Shown here: positions 1 through 6,490 of the stretch, one piece after another
How positions within the stretch are numbered: the first letter of the stretch is position 1
Layout of the letters: each line of letters opens with the position of its first letter
Assembly (NCBI GenBank): GCA_003529325.1
Contig: DPVW01000018.1
Location: forward strand, 1-9,207
Direction: 5' to 3'
From: Candidatus Latescibacterota bacterium
GTDB lineage: Bacteria; Latescibacterota; UBA2968; UBA8231
Length of the DNA: 9,207 nt
The notes under the pieces: model-generated
Seen by the model: the letters and a program-made list of their open reading frames with translations, nothing else
Databases searched by the model: none
Told to the model about the DNA's origin: nothing
Program-made: the position numbers and the translations under genes

Positions 1-192
1 GGGGGCTTCACAGACGAACAGATCGCCTTCGCCGAGCAGCACCACGAAATGCTCAATGGCGAGGGCTATCCCTACGGGCTCAAGGGCGACGAGATTCACC
101 CCTATGCCCGCATGACAGCCGTTGCCGACGTCTACGACGCCCTCACAGCCAAGCGTGTGTACAAACCGGCAATGCCCATGTATCAGGCGTGA
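1..192 (+). CDS. HD-GYP domain c-di-GMP phosphodiesterase, upstream piece (5' end outside window, apparent frameshift at 3' end)
   Basis: The gene is open from base 1 and reads 63 codons to a TGA. The peptide carries the second half of an HD-GYP domain: HHE at residues 14-16, the GYP signature (NGEGYP, residues 19-24), then an [14 protein letters not shown] stretch ending in KRVYKP. This family hydrolyses cyclic di-GMP through a metal centre built from His and Asp residues; the HD motif itself lies upstream of the window. The reading stops at MPMYQA, where family members continue into a conserved helix with a K/ERGT-x-FD pattern. That missing continuation is found one frame over, in the piece starting at 189. 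I therefore read these as two parts of one gene, broken by loss of one base or by a sequencing error. A true TGA stop with GTG restart inside the overlap GTGA is possible but would split the domain. Domain assignment is secure; the intactness of the gene is not. Confidence 0.8.
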   Translation, partial: GGFTDEQIAFAEQHHEMLNGEGYPYGLKGDEIHPYARMTAVADVYDALTAKRVYKPAMPMYQA

Positions 193-545
193 TGGTGTTG
201 CACAAGAATCGCGGTACCGAGTTCGATGACCATTTCGCCGAGCTCTGCATCCGCACCCTCTGTGTATACCCCGTGGGTAGCGTGGTGGAACTCAACAACA
301 AGGAAGTCGCCGTCGTCTACGAGCCGAACGTCGAAAACTCACGCAAACCCACCCTCGGCATCCTGACACAGTCGAATGGCAAGAAGCGGGCAGCACCTCT
401 GGTCTGCAATCTCGCTCTGCGCTCCGAAGCAGAGGGGCGCGAAGTCTCCAAGGTCCTCGATCCGGAGAAAGTCGACGTCGATGTCGATGAGGTGATGGAG
501 CAGATCAAGACGAGGGGTGAGCATTCCGATAGGTTGCGCCGTTGA
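189..545 (+). CDS. HD-GYP phosphodiesterase, C-terminal piece in the -1 frame
   Basis: These 118 codons follow directly on the upstream HD-GYP piece in a different frame. The peptide opens [18 protein letters not shown], which matches the helix that normally follows the DALT-x-RPYK segment. It continues with [21 protein letters not shown], the small beta-rich tail common at the end of HD-GYP proteins, and ends in an acidic segment rich in V and D (residues 94-103). The first possible starts are GTG at 189 (overlapping the preceding TGA) and ATG at 192. No Shine-Dalgarno sequence stands at a good distance, and no X-XXY-YYZ slippery heptamer is visible. This argues for a mutation or base-calling error rather than a separate gene or programmed shift. 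The stop TGA (543-545) overlaps the TTG start of the next gene by 4 bases, so the HD-GYP gene may head the operon. Confidence 0.7.
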   Translation: MMVLHKNRGTEFDDHFAELCIRTLCVYPVGSVVELNNKEVAVVYEPNVENSRKPTLGILTQSNGKKRAAPLVCNLALRSEAEGREVSKVLDPEKVDVDVDEVMEQIKTRGEHSDRLRR

Positions 546-1516
546 GGGCTGCCCGTCTGCGCGATGTGCGCTCCTGGGAAATCGTCGATGTAGAAGAGCC
601 CGCGCCGCAACAGGGGCAGATGCTCGTGCGCCTGGAACAGGTTGCTATCTGCGGCAGTGACGTTCCCGAATATCTGGGTGTCCATGCCGGCTTTCCCAAG
701 TCTACTGGAGGCACAGGCCACGAGGGAATCGGTCGTGTCGTCTGCTGTCCTTCCGATACGTATGCCGAGGACGAACGAGTCCTTCTGTGGGGTTTCGATC
801 GCGACCATGGCCTGTTTCAGGACTCGGTCCTGACCTTCGACGAGGGTTTGCTGCGCTTACCGACACAGGCCACACCAGAGCGGGTGTTGATGTCGCAATT
901 ATTGGGCACCGTGATCCGGCCTTTTCGCAAGATCGGCAACATCATCAACCAGCGGGCCGTCGTCATCGGGCTCGGCCCAACGGGTCAACTGTTTACCGCT
1001 GTGCTGCGCAATCTCGGTGCCCGCGACATCATCGGCGTCGATCCGTTGGACTGGCGTCGGGAGATGGCGTTGCAGATGGGTGCCACCGAGGTCATCGATC
1101 CGGGTGCAGTTGACCCCATCCAGGTCGTTGAGCAGATCACCGAAGGGGCGCTGGCTGATCTCGTCGTGGAGGCTGTCGGCGACGGCAAGACGTACGCTAC
1201 GGCCATGACCCTGAGTCGTCGCGGCGGCGCAGTCATAGGTTTCGGTGTGCCGGACAAGGAGGTGGCGGATGGTGTCGTCGATCTGCCCCTGCTGACCATG
1301 CAGCGCAAAGAGATCAACCTGGTGATGACCGTCAACGCCGGGGCCAACCCATACGATGACTATGCAACGGCTCTCGACTGGATCGAGCAGGGGCGGATCG
1401 ATGTCATGCCATTGATCACGCACATTCTGCCCAGTGAGCAGATTCAGCACGCTTTCGAGTTGTTCGTCGACCGGCCACCCGCCGAGCGACCCATAAAAGT
1501 TGTCCTCCAGTATTAG
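542..1516 (+). CDS. Zinc-type alcohol dehydrogenase-like (MDR) oxidoreductase lacking the structural-zinc lobe
   Basis: This 324-residue protein is of the medium-chain dehydrogenase/reductase superfamily. The N-terminal GroES-like domain shows ICGSD (Cys37) and GHE (residues 59-61), the first two catalytic zinc ligands of the family. The Rossmann domain has GLGPTG at 143-148 and an Asp (167) at the end of the second strand, which suggests NAD rather than NADP. The four-cysteine structural zinc loop is absent: after GRVV the chain passes straight to a short segment around LLWGFDRDHG. The usual Glu of the third catalytic position appears as Gln (SQLLGT, near 118-122). It is about 20-30 residues shorter than typical family members. 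The TTG start gives the standard MRAARL opening and overlaps the previous stop; internal ATGs would cut the first strand. The substrate is unknown; sorbitol-, threonine- or sugar-type polyol oxidation is plausible from the family. It lies 15 bases before mqnB, so co-transcription is likely. Confidence 0.85.
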   Translation: MRAARLRDVRSWEIVDVEEPAPQQGQMLVRLEQVAICGSDVPEYLGVHAGFPKSTGGTGHEGIGRVVCCPSDTYAEDERVLLWGFDRDHGLFQDSVLTFDEGLLRLPTQATPERVLMSQLLGTVIRPFRKIGNIINQRAVVIGLGPTGQLFTAVLRNLGARDIIGVDPLDWRREMALQMGATEVIDPGAVDPIQVVEQITEGALADLVVEAVGDGKTYATAMTLSRRGGAVIGFGVPDKEVADGVVDLPLLTMQRKEINLVMTVNAGANPYDDYATALDWIEQGRIDVMPLITHILPSEQIQHAFELFVDRPPAERPIKVVLQY

Positions 1517-1531
1517 AATTGTGTCGACGGC

Positions 1532-2260
1532 ATGTCCGTCCTGCTGCTGACCGCCACCCCCCTCGAACAGAACCGGCTCGTTGCAGAATTGTCCGAGCCG
1601 GTGCATGCATCCGTGAATGGTCGCAGCATCCATCACGGTCTCTGTGCGGGGCGACAGATCGACCTCGTCGAGACCGGAATCGGCGCTGTGAACACCGCGC
1701 ATGCCCTGACCAGGACTCTCGAAGCCAAGCACCCTGAATTCGTCCTGCAGGTAGGTGTCGCCGGTGCCTATGGCGGTAGCGGTCTGCAGGTGGGAGATCT
1801 CGCCGTCGCTGCCGAAGAAGTCTATGGCGACCTCGGTGTCATCACGCCCGCTGGCTGGCGTGCAGCGGATGAGATCGGCATCCCCGTCGTTCATGTGGGG
1901 GGCAGGGACTTGTTCAACCGATTTCCCACAGACGTAGAAATGGGACGCCGTGCCGTCGATCTGCTGCGCGTGGCAGACAGGACGCGCGTGGAGTATGGTC
2001 CATTCATCACGGTGCAGGCTTGTAGTGGGTCAGCCACAACCGGTGCGCAGCGCGAGGCGATCATCTCCGGTGCGCTCTGCGAGAGTATGGAGGGTGCGGC
2101 GGCGGCGCACGTATGCGCGCTTTATGATGTTCCCTTCGTCGAGATTCGTGCGATCAGCAATGCCGTCGAGGATCGCGATCTTTCTCGCTGGGATCTGCCC
2201 CTGGCCAGCCATCGCGCCCAAGAGGCCGCCCTCTGTCTGCTGCAGGAGACGTATCCGTGA
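1532..2260 (+). CDS. mqnB: Futalosine hydrolase
   Basis: This 242-residue nucleosidase of the purine nucleoside phosphorylase/MTAN fold is expected to split futalosine into hypoxanthine and dehypoxanthine futalosine, a cytosolic step of the futalosine route to menaquinone. Visible landmarks are the N-terminal VLLLTATPLEQ strand and loop, the TGIGAVNTA loop (48-56), QVGVAGAYGG (73-82), the ESMEGAAAAH block (184-193) that contacts the ribose in this fold, and RAISNAVEDRD (206-216) with the candidate catalytic Asp. The ending DLPLA plus an AQ-containing helix is typical of MqnB rather than of MTA/SAH nucleosidase. The strongest support is the next gene, mqnD, overlapping by 4 bases (GTGA). The ATG start at 1532 gives the normal first strand, though the upstream Shine-Dalgarno is weak. 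A related nucleosidase is the main alternative, but context makes this unlikely. Confidence 0.92.
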   Translation: MSVLLLTATPLEQNRLVAELSEPVHASVNGRSIHHGLCAGRQIDLVETGIGAVNTAHALTRTLEAKHPEFVLQVGVAGAYGGSGLQVGDLAVAAEEVYGDLGVITPAGWRAADEIGIPVVHVGGRDLFNRFPTDVEMGRRAVDLLRVADRTRVEYGPFITVQACSGSATTGAQREAIISGALCESMEGAAAAHVCALYDVPFVEIRAISNAVEDRDLSRWDLPLASHRAQEAALCLLQETYP

Positions 2261-3102
2261 ACGCACCACTCTCCCTGGGATATTCACCTTGTCCCAACGA
2301 CACGTATTCGTTCTATGCCCTCGTACACGGACACCTCGAAGGGGCGCCCGAGGTTCGTGAAGTCCTGGAAGATATCGAAACACTCAATGGGTTGGCAGCA
2401 CAGGGCGCCCTCGACGTTGTGAAAGTCTCCTTTCATGCCTTTGGTCATTTTCTGTCCGACTACTGTCTGCTTCATTCTGGTGGCGCCCTTGGCCGTGGCT
2501 GTGGGCCACTGGTCGTGGCTCGCGAGGGCTTCGTCACCGACACTCTCGCCACCAGCCGGGTCGCCATCCCCGGTCGCATGACGACAGCGGCGTTGCTCCT
2601 TCGGTTGTTCGCCCCGGCACTCACCGAGGTCGTGGAGATGCCCTTTCATCACATTCTGGAGGCGACGCGAAGTGGCGAGGTGGATGCAGGGGTCATCATT
2701 CATGAAAGCCGCTTCACCTACCCGAAACTGGGCTTGAAAAAGGTCGTCGACCTGGGGGAGTGGTGGGAGTCGACGACGGGGCATCCGATCCCTCTGGGGG
2801 GTATCGCCGCTCGACGAGGGCTGGGTGAGGACCGAATCAGCCACATCGATGCCGCCCTGCGTCGCAGTGTCGAGTATGCCCACGCCCACCCAGAGCAGGT
2901 GCGGGATTACGTCGCCGCTCACGCACAGGAGATGGAGCGTGAGGTCATGGAGGCGCATATCGCACTCTATGTTACCGAGTACACACTCGACTATGGCAGC
3001 GACGGCGAAGCGGCAATCACAGATCTTTTGGCGCGTGCCGCGTCAGCGGGAATCCTGCCCGCCACCGACGCGCCCCTTTTTTCCGAGAGAGATGCATCAT
3101 GA
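2257..3102 (+). CDS. mqnD: 1,4-dihydroxy-6-naphthoate synthase
   Basis: This 281-residue protein has the periplasmic-binding-protein-like fold of MqnA/MqnD. MqnD converts cyclic dehypoxanthine futalosine to 1,4-dihydroxy-6-naphthoate in the futalosine menaquinone pathway. Diagnostic motifs are LGYSPCPNDTYSFYAL near the N-terminus (7-22), VKVSFHAFGH (56-64), SGGALGRGCGPLV (74-86), GVIIHESRFTY (145-155) containing a conserved His suited to catalysis, LGEWWE (166-171) and PIPLGGIA (177-184). No signal peptide is seen, consistent with a cytosolic enzyme. The GTG start at 2257 sits 7 bases after AGGAGA (2244-2249) and overlaps the mqnB stop, indicating translational coupling. MqnA and MqnC, also needed for the pathway, are not in this window and must lie elsewhere. 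Confidence 0.95.
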   Translation: MNAPLSLGYSPCPNDTYSFYALVHGHLEGAPEVREVLEDIETLNGLAAQGALDVVKVSFHAFGHFLSDYCLLHSGGALGRGCGPLVVAREGFVTDTLATSRVAIPGRMTTAALLLRLFAPALTEVVEMPFHHILEATRSGEVDAGVIIHESRFTYPKLGLKKVVDLGEWWESTTGHPIPLGGIAARRGLGEDRISHIDAALRRSVEYAHAHPEQVRDYVAAHAQEMEREVMEAHIALYVTEYTLDYGSDGEAAITDLLARAASAGILPATDAPLFSERDAS

Positions 3103-4139
3103 AGCTGCTGCAATTCCGCGATCCCGATTCAACCCGGTCTCGTCGGCTGGGACTCGTGGATGGCGACGAGGTGATCGATCTGACCGACGGCGGTGGTCCG
3201 GGATCGGTCTATGAACTCTACTACGGTGGTGGCGGGGACACGAGCGGATTTAACAGCGCCATAGAGACGGCGGCGACCAGGGCGGCTGGCGCTCGGCGGT
3301 TGTCCTTGGACGATCTGCTGGGGGCGAGAGGGGCTGATGTCGCCCACATGGACAAACCCGTCAGCGGACCCGCTGAGGATCCGTACAAGCTGCGTGTGTG
3401 GCTTGCCGGGGTCACCCATGAGGACAGCGCCAAGCTCCGTGAGATCGAGGCGAAACATGCTACGGGGGACGCGGTGAATGTGTACGAGCAGAAGTATCGC
3501 GAGTGTGCCGCCGGTGGTCGTCCCGAGCTGTTTTCCAAGGGCGATCCCGACACGGTCGTCGGCCATGGGCAACCACTGAGTCGCCCGGCCGACACGGAGC
3601 GCCTCGTGCCTGAGACGGAACTGGTCTCCGTCTACGCTCTCAACAGCAAAGGGCAGGTGGAGCGAATCGGCTATACCGGTGGCAATGATGCCACCGACAA
3701 TGGCATCGAGGCGACAAATCCGCTGAATCTACCACAGGCGAAGAACTGGTCAGGTGGCTGCGCCAGCCTCGGACCCATGCTGGTGACGGCGGATGCGTAC
3801 GACGATGCCGACGTGACTGTGAGTTGCGAGATTCTGCGCGATGGGGAGCGTGTTGGTTTCAAGGAGGGTCCTACGGGACAGCAGAATCTGAACATGCCGG
3901 ATGGCCTGCTGCACATGGAGCGTATGCTGTTTCGCCGCTTGCCACTGGAACCGGGGCAGTTGCAGGTCCTCTACTGGGGAACGCCGATCGTTTTTGCCGA
4001 AGCGGACCTGGCGTCGGGGTTGCAGGTGGGGGATGTGGTGAGGCTGGCCTTTTCCGGCGGCATCGGAGTTCTGGAGAATTCGATCGTGCCGTTGCCGGAG
4101 ACGTCGCAGTTGGCCGATCTGGAAACCGCTAAAAGCTGA
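3099..4139 (+). CDS. Fumarylacetoacetate hydrolase family protein (GguC/AraD1-like)
   Basis: This 346-residue protein combines an N-terminal domain starting MKLLQFRDPD with a C-terminal FAH fold. The metal-binding ExE appears as PETEL (Glu172, Glu174), followed by a matching Asp in GGNDATD (Asp197). The segment IEATNPLNLPQAKNW...SLGPML closely resembles the GguC/AraD1 subgroup, in which the sequence reads like ENPLYLPQAK. Members of the FAH superfamily cut or dehydrate 2-keto or 2,4-diketo acids; the GguC/AraD1 subgroup is associated with pentose or sugar-acid genes, so a 2-keto-3-deoxy sugar acid is a reasonable substrate guess. The start ATG overlaps the mqnD stop (ATGA) and is preceded by GAGAGAG (3085-3091). 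It is the last gene of the plus-strand run, and its final 11 bases overlap the end of the converging gene. Family assignment is strong; the exact reaction is not determined. Confidence 0.88.
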   Translation: MKLLQFRDPDSTRSRRLGLVDGDEVIDLTDGGGPGSVYELYYGGGGDTSGFNSAIETAATRAAGARRLSLDDLLGARGADVAHMDKPVSGPAEDPYKLRVWLAGVTHEDSAKLREIEAKHATGDAVNVYEQKYRECAAGGRPELFSKGDPDTVVGHGQPLSRPADTERLVPETELVSVYALNSKGQVERIGYTGGNDATDNGIEATNPLNLPQAKNWSGGCASLGPMLVTADAYDDADVTVSCEILRDGERVGFKEGPTGQQNLNMPDGLLHMERMLFRRLPLEPGQLQVLYWGTPIVFAEADLASGLQVGDVVRLAFSGGIGVLENSIVPLPETSQLADLETAKS

Positions 4140-5109
4140 TACTCTTCAAGTAGGCGACCGATCTTTCGATCTGATCGATCTCATAGAGGGCACAGACATC
4201 GGCGGACTCCTCAGCCTCATGGGGTGTCCGCCAGTCCGTTCCGGCGGGCTGTGCCGCCCGCTGCAGGTCGCCGAGAGCCTCGATCGCGTCGGGAATGAAA
4301 GGACGCTCCGGGTATGTCTCCCACCAACTCGGCTCGAATAGTCTGATGTGCCGTGCCGTGGTGGCGCCCAACTCGATACAGCCCTCGAGTTGCGGACATT
4401 CGGCGTCAAACCAGGCGAGCATGGCGGGCCAGTCGACGATCCCGTCCCCGAGAGCACAGCGCTTGAGGCGGTAGCCGGACTCCGTGGGATGGACCGTGTA
4501 GTCCTTGAGATGGACATGCTTGAGGAAGGGCTGCACCCGGCGCGCGAAGGAGGCCGGCGTTTCACCCACGGCGTAGGCGTTGCCCACGTCCATGGTCACG
4601 CCCACCTGCGAACCACCGATCTGCTCACACAACCAGGCCAACTCGTGTGAGCAGATGTCCTGGTGATTTTCAATACCGATTACGACGCCCGCCTCTTGCG
4701 CGGCGGCGGCGGCACGTTGCAGGGGCTTGACGAGGTTGGCCAGGTGATCTCGCCAGCCCTGAAACCCCAGAGAGCGACGATCCCCTTCCAGCAGCCCACT
4801 GATCGTCGTGCGCACCACCGGTGATCCCATCCGAACCGCCACCTCGATGGCCTGCGTCAGTGGTGTGAGGTCTTCGGCGTAGTTCTGGCCGCCTGTATCG
4901 ACAAAGATTCCCTTTGATCCCAACGACCTTTGAAAGTCGCTGATCTGCGTCTCATTCATGCCCTCGAACCAGCCGGAGGCGCCTTCGATGCTGGCCAGGC
5001 CGTACTGATTCGTCAGCGCCAGCAGACCCCCCGCCAGGTGCGGGTCCGGCTCGCGACCCGCTGTTCGGTGCGATCCGGTGAAGCTCCAGGCACAAAGTCC
5101 GATCTTCAC
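4129..5109 (-). CDS. Sugar phosphate isomerase/epimerase family protein (xylose isomerase-like TIM barrel)
   Basis: This 326-residue protein starts at GTG 5109, giving MKIGLCAWSFTG, a typical first strand of the family. GAGGAG lies 8 bases upstream, and the start overlaps the hisS stop as GTGA. A longer reading to 5187 only adds out-of-frame hisS sequence. Metal-ligand positions expected for AP-endonuclease-2/xylose-isomerase-like barrels are visible: IGIENHQD (Glu147), TMDVGNAYA (Asp174), HVHLKD (His198/His200) and CIELG (Glu246), plus LGDGIVDW (220-227), a common family signature. Such enzymes isomerise or epimerise keto-sugars or their acids. The substrate cannot be read from sequence, but an enolase-type sugar-acid dehydratase two genes upstream suggests sugar catabolism. 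A tail of about 50 residues after ERPFIPDAIEALGD is of unclear role. Confidence 0.88.
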   Translation of the reverse strand: MKIGLCAWSFTGSHRTAGREPDPHLAGGLLALTNQYGLASIEGASGWFEGMNETQISDFQRSLGSKGIFVDTGGQNYAEDLTPLTQAIEVAVRMGSPVVRTTISGLLEGDRRSLGFQGWRDHLANLVKPLQRAAAAAQEAGVVIGIENHQDICSHELAWLCEQIGGSQVGVTMDVGNAYAVGETPASFARRVQPFLKHVHLKDYTVHPTESGYRLKRCALGDGIVDWPAMLAWFDAECPQLEGCIELGATTARHIRLFEPSWWETYPERPFIPDAIEALGDLQRAAQPAGTDWRTPHEAEESADVCALYEIDQIERSVAYLKSISF

Positions 5110-6374
5110 GACGACAGCTCCTCGGGTGTCACTTCCTGCTCTTCCCCCGACGTCAGATCGCGCACCTTGATGACACCCCGCTCCCATTCATCCGGTGCCA
5201 GCAGCACCAAGCGGGCGGCGCCGGCATTGTCGGCATGGCGGAAAGCCCACTTCATGCGTTTACCCGCGTCGAGGACGAGATCGACACAACGCCCACTTGC
5301 CCGCAGTCGCCGAGCGACCTCCATGGCGGGGCCACGTAGCTGCTCGGAGAAGGCAAATACGACGTCGTCCACGGAAGGGCCCAATTCAGGCAGTAGACCC
5401 TTGTCCTTCAACAGTTCCACGATCACGGCGTCGCCGAACCCGAAGCCGCAGGCCGGCACGTCCTTGCCACCGAAGGTGGAGAGCAAGCGATCGTAGCGAC
5501 CACCACCGCAGATGGCACGCAGTTCCCCTTCGGTGGCAAAAGCCTCAAAGACGGTGCCGGTGTAGTATGCCAGACCGCGCACCAGACTCGGATCATAACG
5601 CAGCCAGTCGGCGAACCCATAGGCTGCGGTCAGATCGATAAGACGTTCCACCTCGTCCAGACCATTGTCGCCGGCGCCGGCCAGTTTTCGCGCATCCTCG
5701 AGACTGGTGCATGACGCGACTTCGAGCACGCCGTCGATGACGCCCGTGTCGACACCGAGTCCCTGCAAGTCGGCTTCGATCGTCTCGCGTGGGAGCTTTT
5801 CCAGCTTGTCCACCAGGATACATACGGGGGCAAAGAGCTCCTCTGTAACTCCTGCGTTGGTTAGCACAGACTGCAGCAGACGGCGGTTGGAGAGGCGAAT
5901 GGCGACATCCCCGGCACCGAGACCCAAGCGCTGGAACAGTGTGACAAGTGCCGCCAGGAGCTCCGCTTCAGCGGTGACATCATCGACGCCAACAATGTCC
6001 ATATTCCACTGGAAATGCTCACGTCGGCGGCCACGGGTCATGCGCTCGTAACGCCAACACTGTGGCAGGCTGAACCACTTGATTGGGAGTCCGAGGGCAC
6101 CCCCTTTTTGCAGTATCATGCGGGCCAGCGAGGGGGTCATCTCCGGGCGCAGGGCGAGTTCGCGGTTGCTCTTGTCCTGAAAGGTGTAGAGCTGATCGAC
6201 GATCTCTTCTCCCGCCTTGCGGACGTAGAGTTCGGCTGACTCAACAACGGGTGCGTCGTACTCCTCAAAGCCGAACAGCTGCGCGACGTCGCGGAAGTGG
6301 CAGAAGAGCCAGGTGCGCAGACGCATGTCTTCGGGGAAGAAGTCGCGGGTGCCACGAGGAGGGGAGAGATTCAT
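5106..6374 (-). CDS. hisS: Histidine--tRNA ligase
   Basis: This 422-residue class II aminoacyl-tRNA synthetase charges tRNA-His. The start at ATG 6374 gives MNLSPPRGTRDFFPEDM, the normal N-terminus; the open frame extends about 174 codons further upstream but that part is low-complexity shadow of the neighbouring gene. Landmarks in order: PRGTRDF (6-12), LALRPEMTPSLAR (73-85, motif 1 region), WRYERMTRGRRREHFQWN (107-124, motif 2 with its ATP-binding Arg), VRGLAYYTGTVFEAF (265-279, histidine-binding HisA block), GGGRYDRL (290-297) and a C-terminal anticodon-binding domain from about 335 (DDVVFAF). The HisA block reads RGLAYYTG where E. coli has RGLDYYNR. This and the RMTRGRRREH form recall a subgroup that, from memory, includes plant organellar enzymes. 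No clear Shine-Dalgarno precedes the start. It is translationally coupled to the TIM-barrel gene downstream. Confidence 0.96.
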   Translation of the reverse strand: MNLSPPRGTRDFFPEDMRLRTWLFCHFRDVAQLFGFEEYDAPVVESAELYVRKAGEEIVDQLYTFQDKSNRELALRPEMTPSLARMILQKGGALGLPIKWFSLPQCWRYERMTRGRRREHFQWNMDIVGVDDVTAEAELLAALVTLFQRLGLGAGDVAIRLSNRRLLQSVLTNAGVTEELFAPVCILVDKLEKLPRETIEADLQGLGVDTGVIDGVLEVASCTSLEDARKLAGAGDNGLDEVERLIDLTAAYGFADWLRYDPSLVRGLAYYTGTVFEAFATEGELRAICGGGRYDRLLSTFGGKDVPACGFGFGDAVIVELLKDKGLLPELGPSVDDVVFAFSEQLRGPAMEVARRLRASGRCVDLVLDAGKRMKWAFRHADNAGAARLVLLAPDEWERGVIKVRDLTSGEEQEVTPEELSS

Positions 6375-6490
6375 GTCAAATAGAGTCGGGGGTGATGGTG
6401 ATAGTGGCAAGGACTCCAGCCTCGACGATAGGTGGATGAGAGGGCTCAGGGGTTGGTTTTGAAAACTGTCAGCCTTTGGGTGGTGGTTCG
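6375..6490. other. Spacer between the enolase-family gene and hisS
   Basis: These 116 bases separate the stop of the minus-strand dehydratase gene from the hisS start. I see no convincing terminator stem with a U-run, no T-box consensus and no strong promoter. A weak TTGCCA box occurs on the minus strand in the lower half, without a good -10 partner. A short G/T-rich stretch on the plus strand reads, on the minus strand, as several His codons just before hisS (see the rejected items). hisS may therefore be transcribed either from here or as read-through from the upstream genes. Confidence 0.4.

Noticed and set aside
899..1894. Large minus-strand open frame of 331 codons
   Set aside because: It is antisense to the dehydrogenase and mqnB genes, both of which have clear family motifs. 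Its own composition (Asp, Gly, His rich) matches no family.
3075..3082. T-run (CCCCTTTTTTCC) near the end of mqnD considered as a terminator
   Set aside because: No GC-rich stem precedes it, and the next gene overlaps mqnD, so termination there would not make sense.
4156..4182. Four GATC sites close together, considered as a terminator stem or protein-binding cluster
   Set aside because: They lie inside the TIM-barrel coding end. The possible stem is weak and lacks a U-run; the codons explain the sequence.
6392..6406. Cluster of His codons (CAC TAT CAC CAT CAC) on the minus strand just before hisS, in a frame whose TGA overlaps the hisS ATG, resembling a his leader peptide
   Set aside because: The frame opens after a TGA and contains no ATG or GTG, nor a TTG ahead of the cluster, to begin translation. 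No terminator/antiterminator pair follows. Likely chance from a repetitive stretch.
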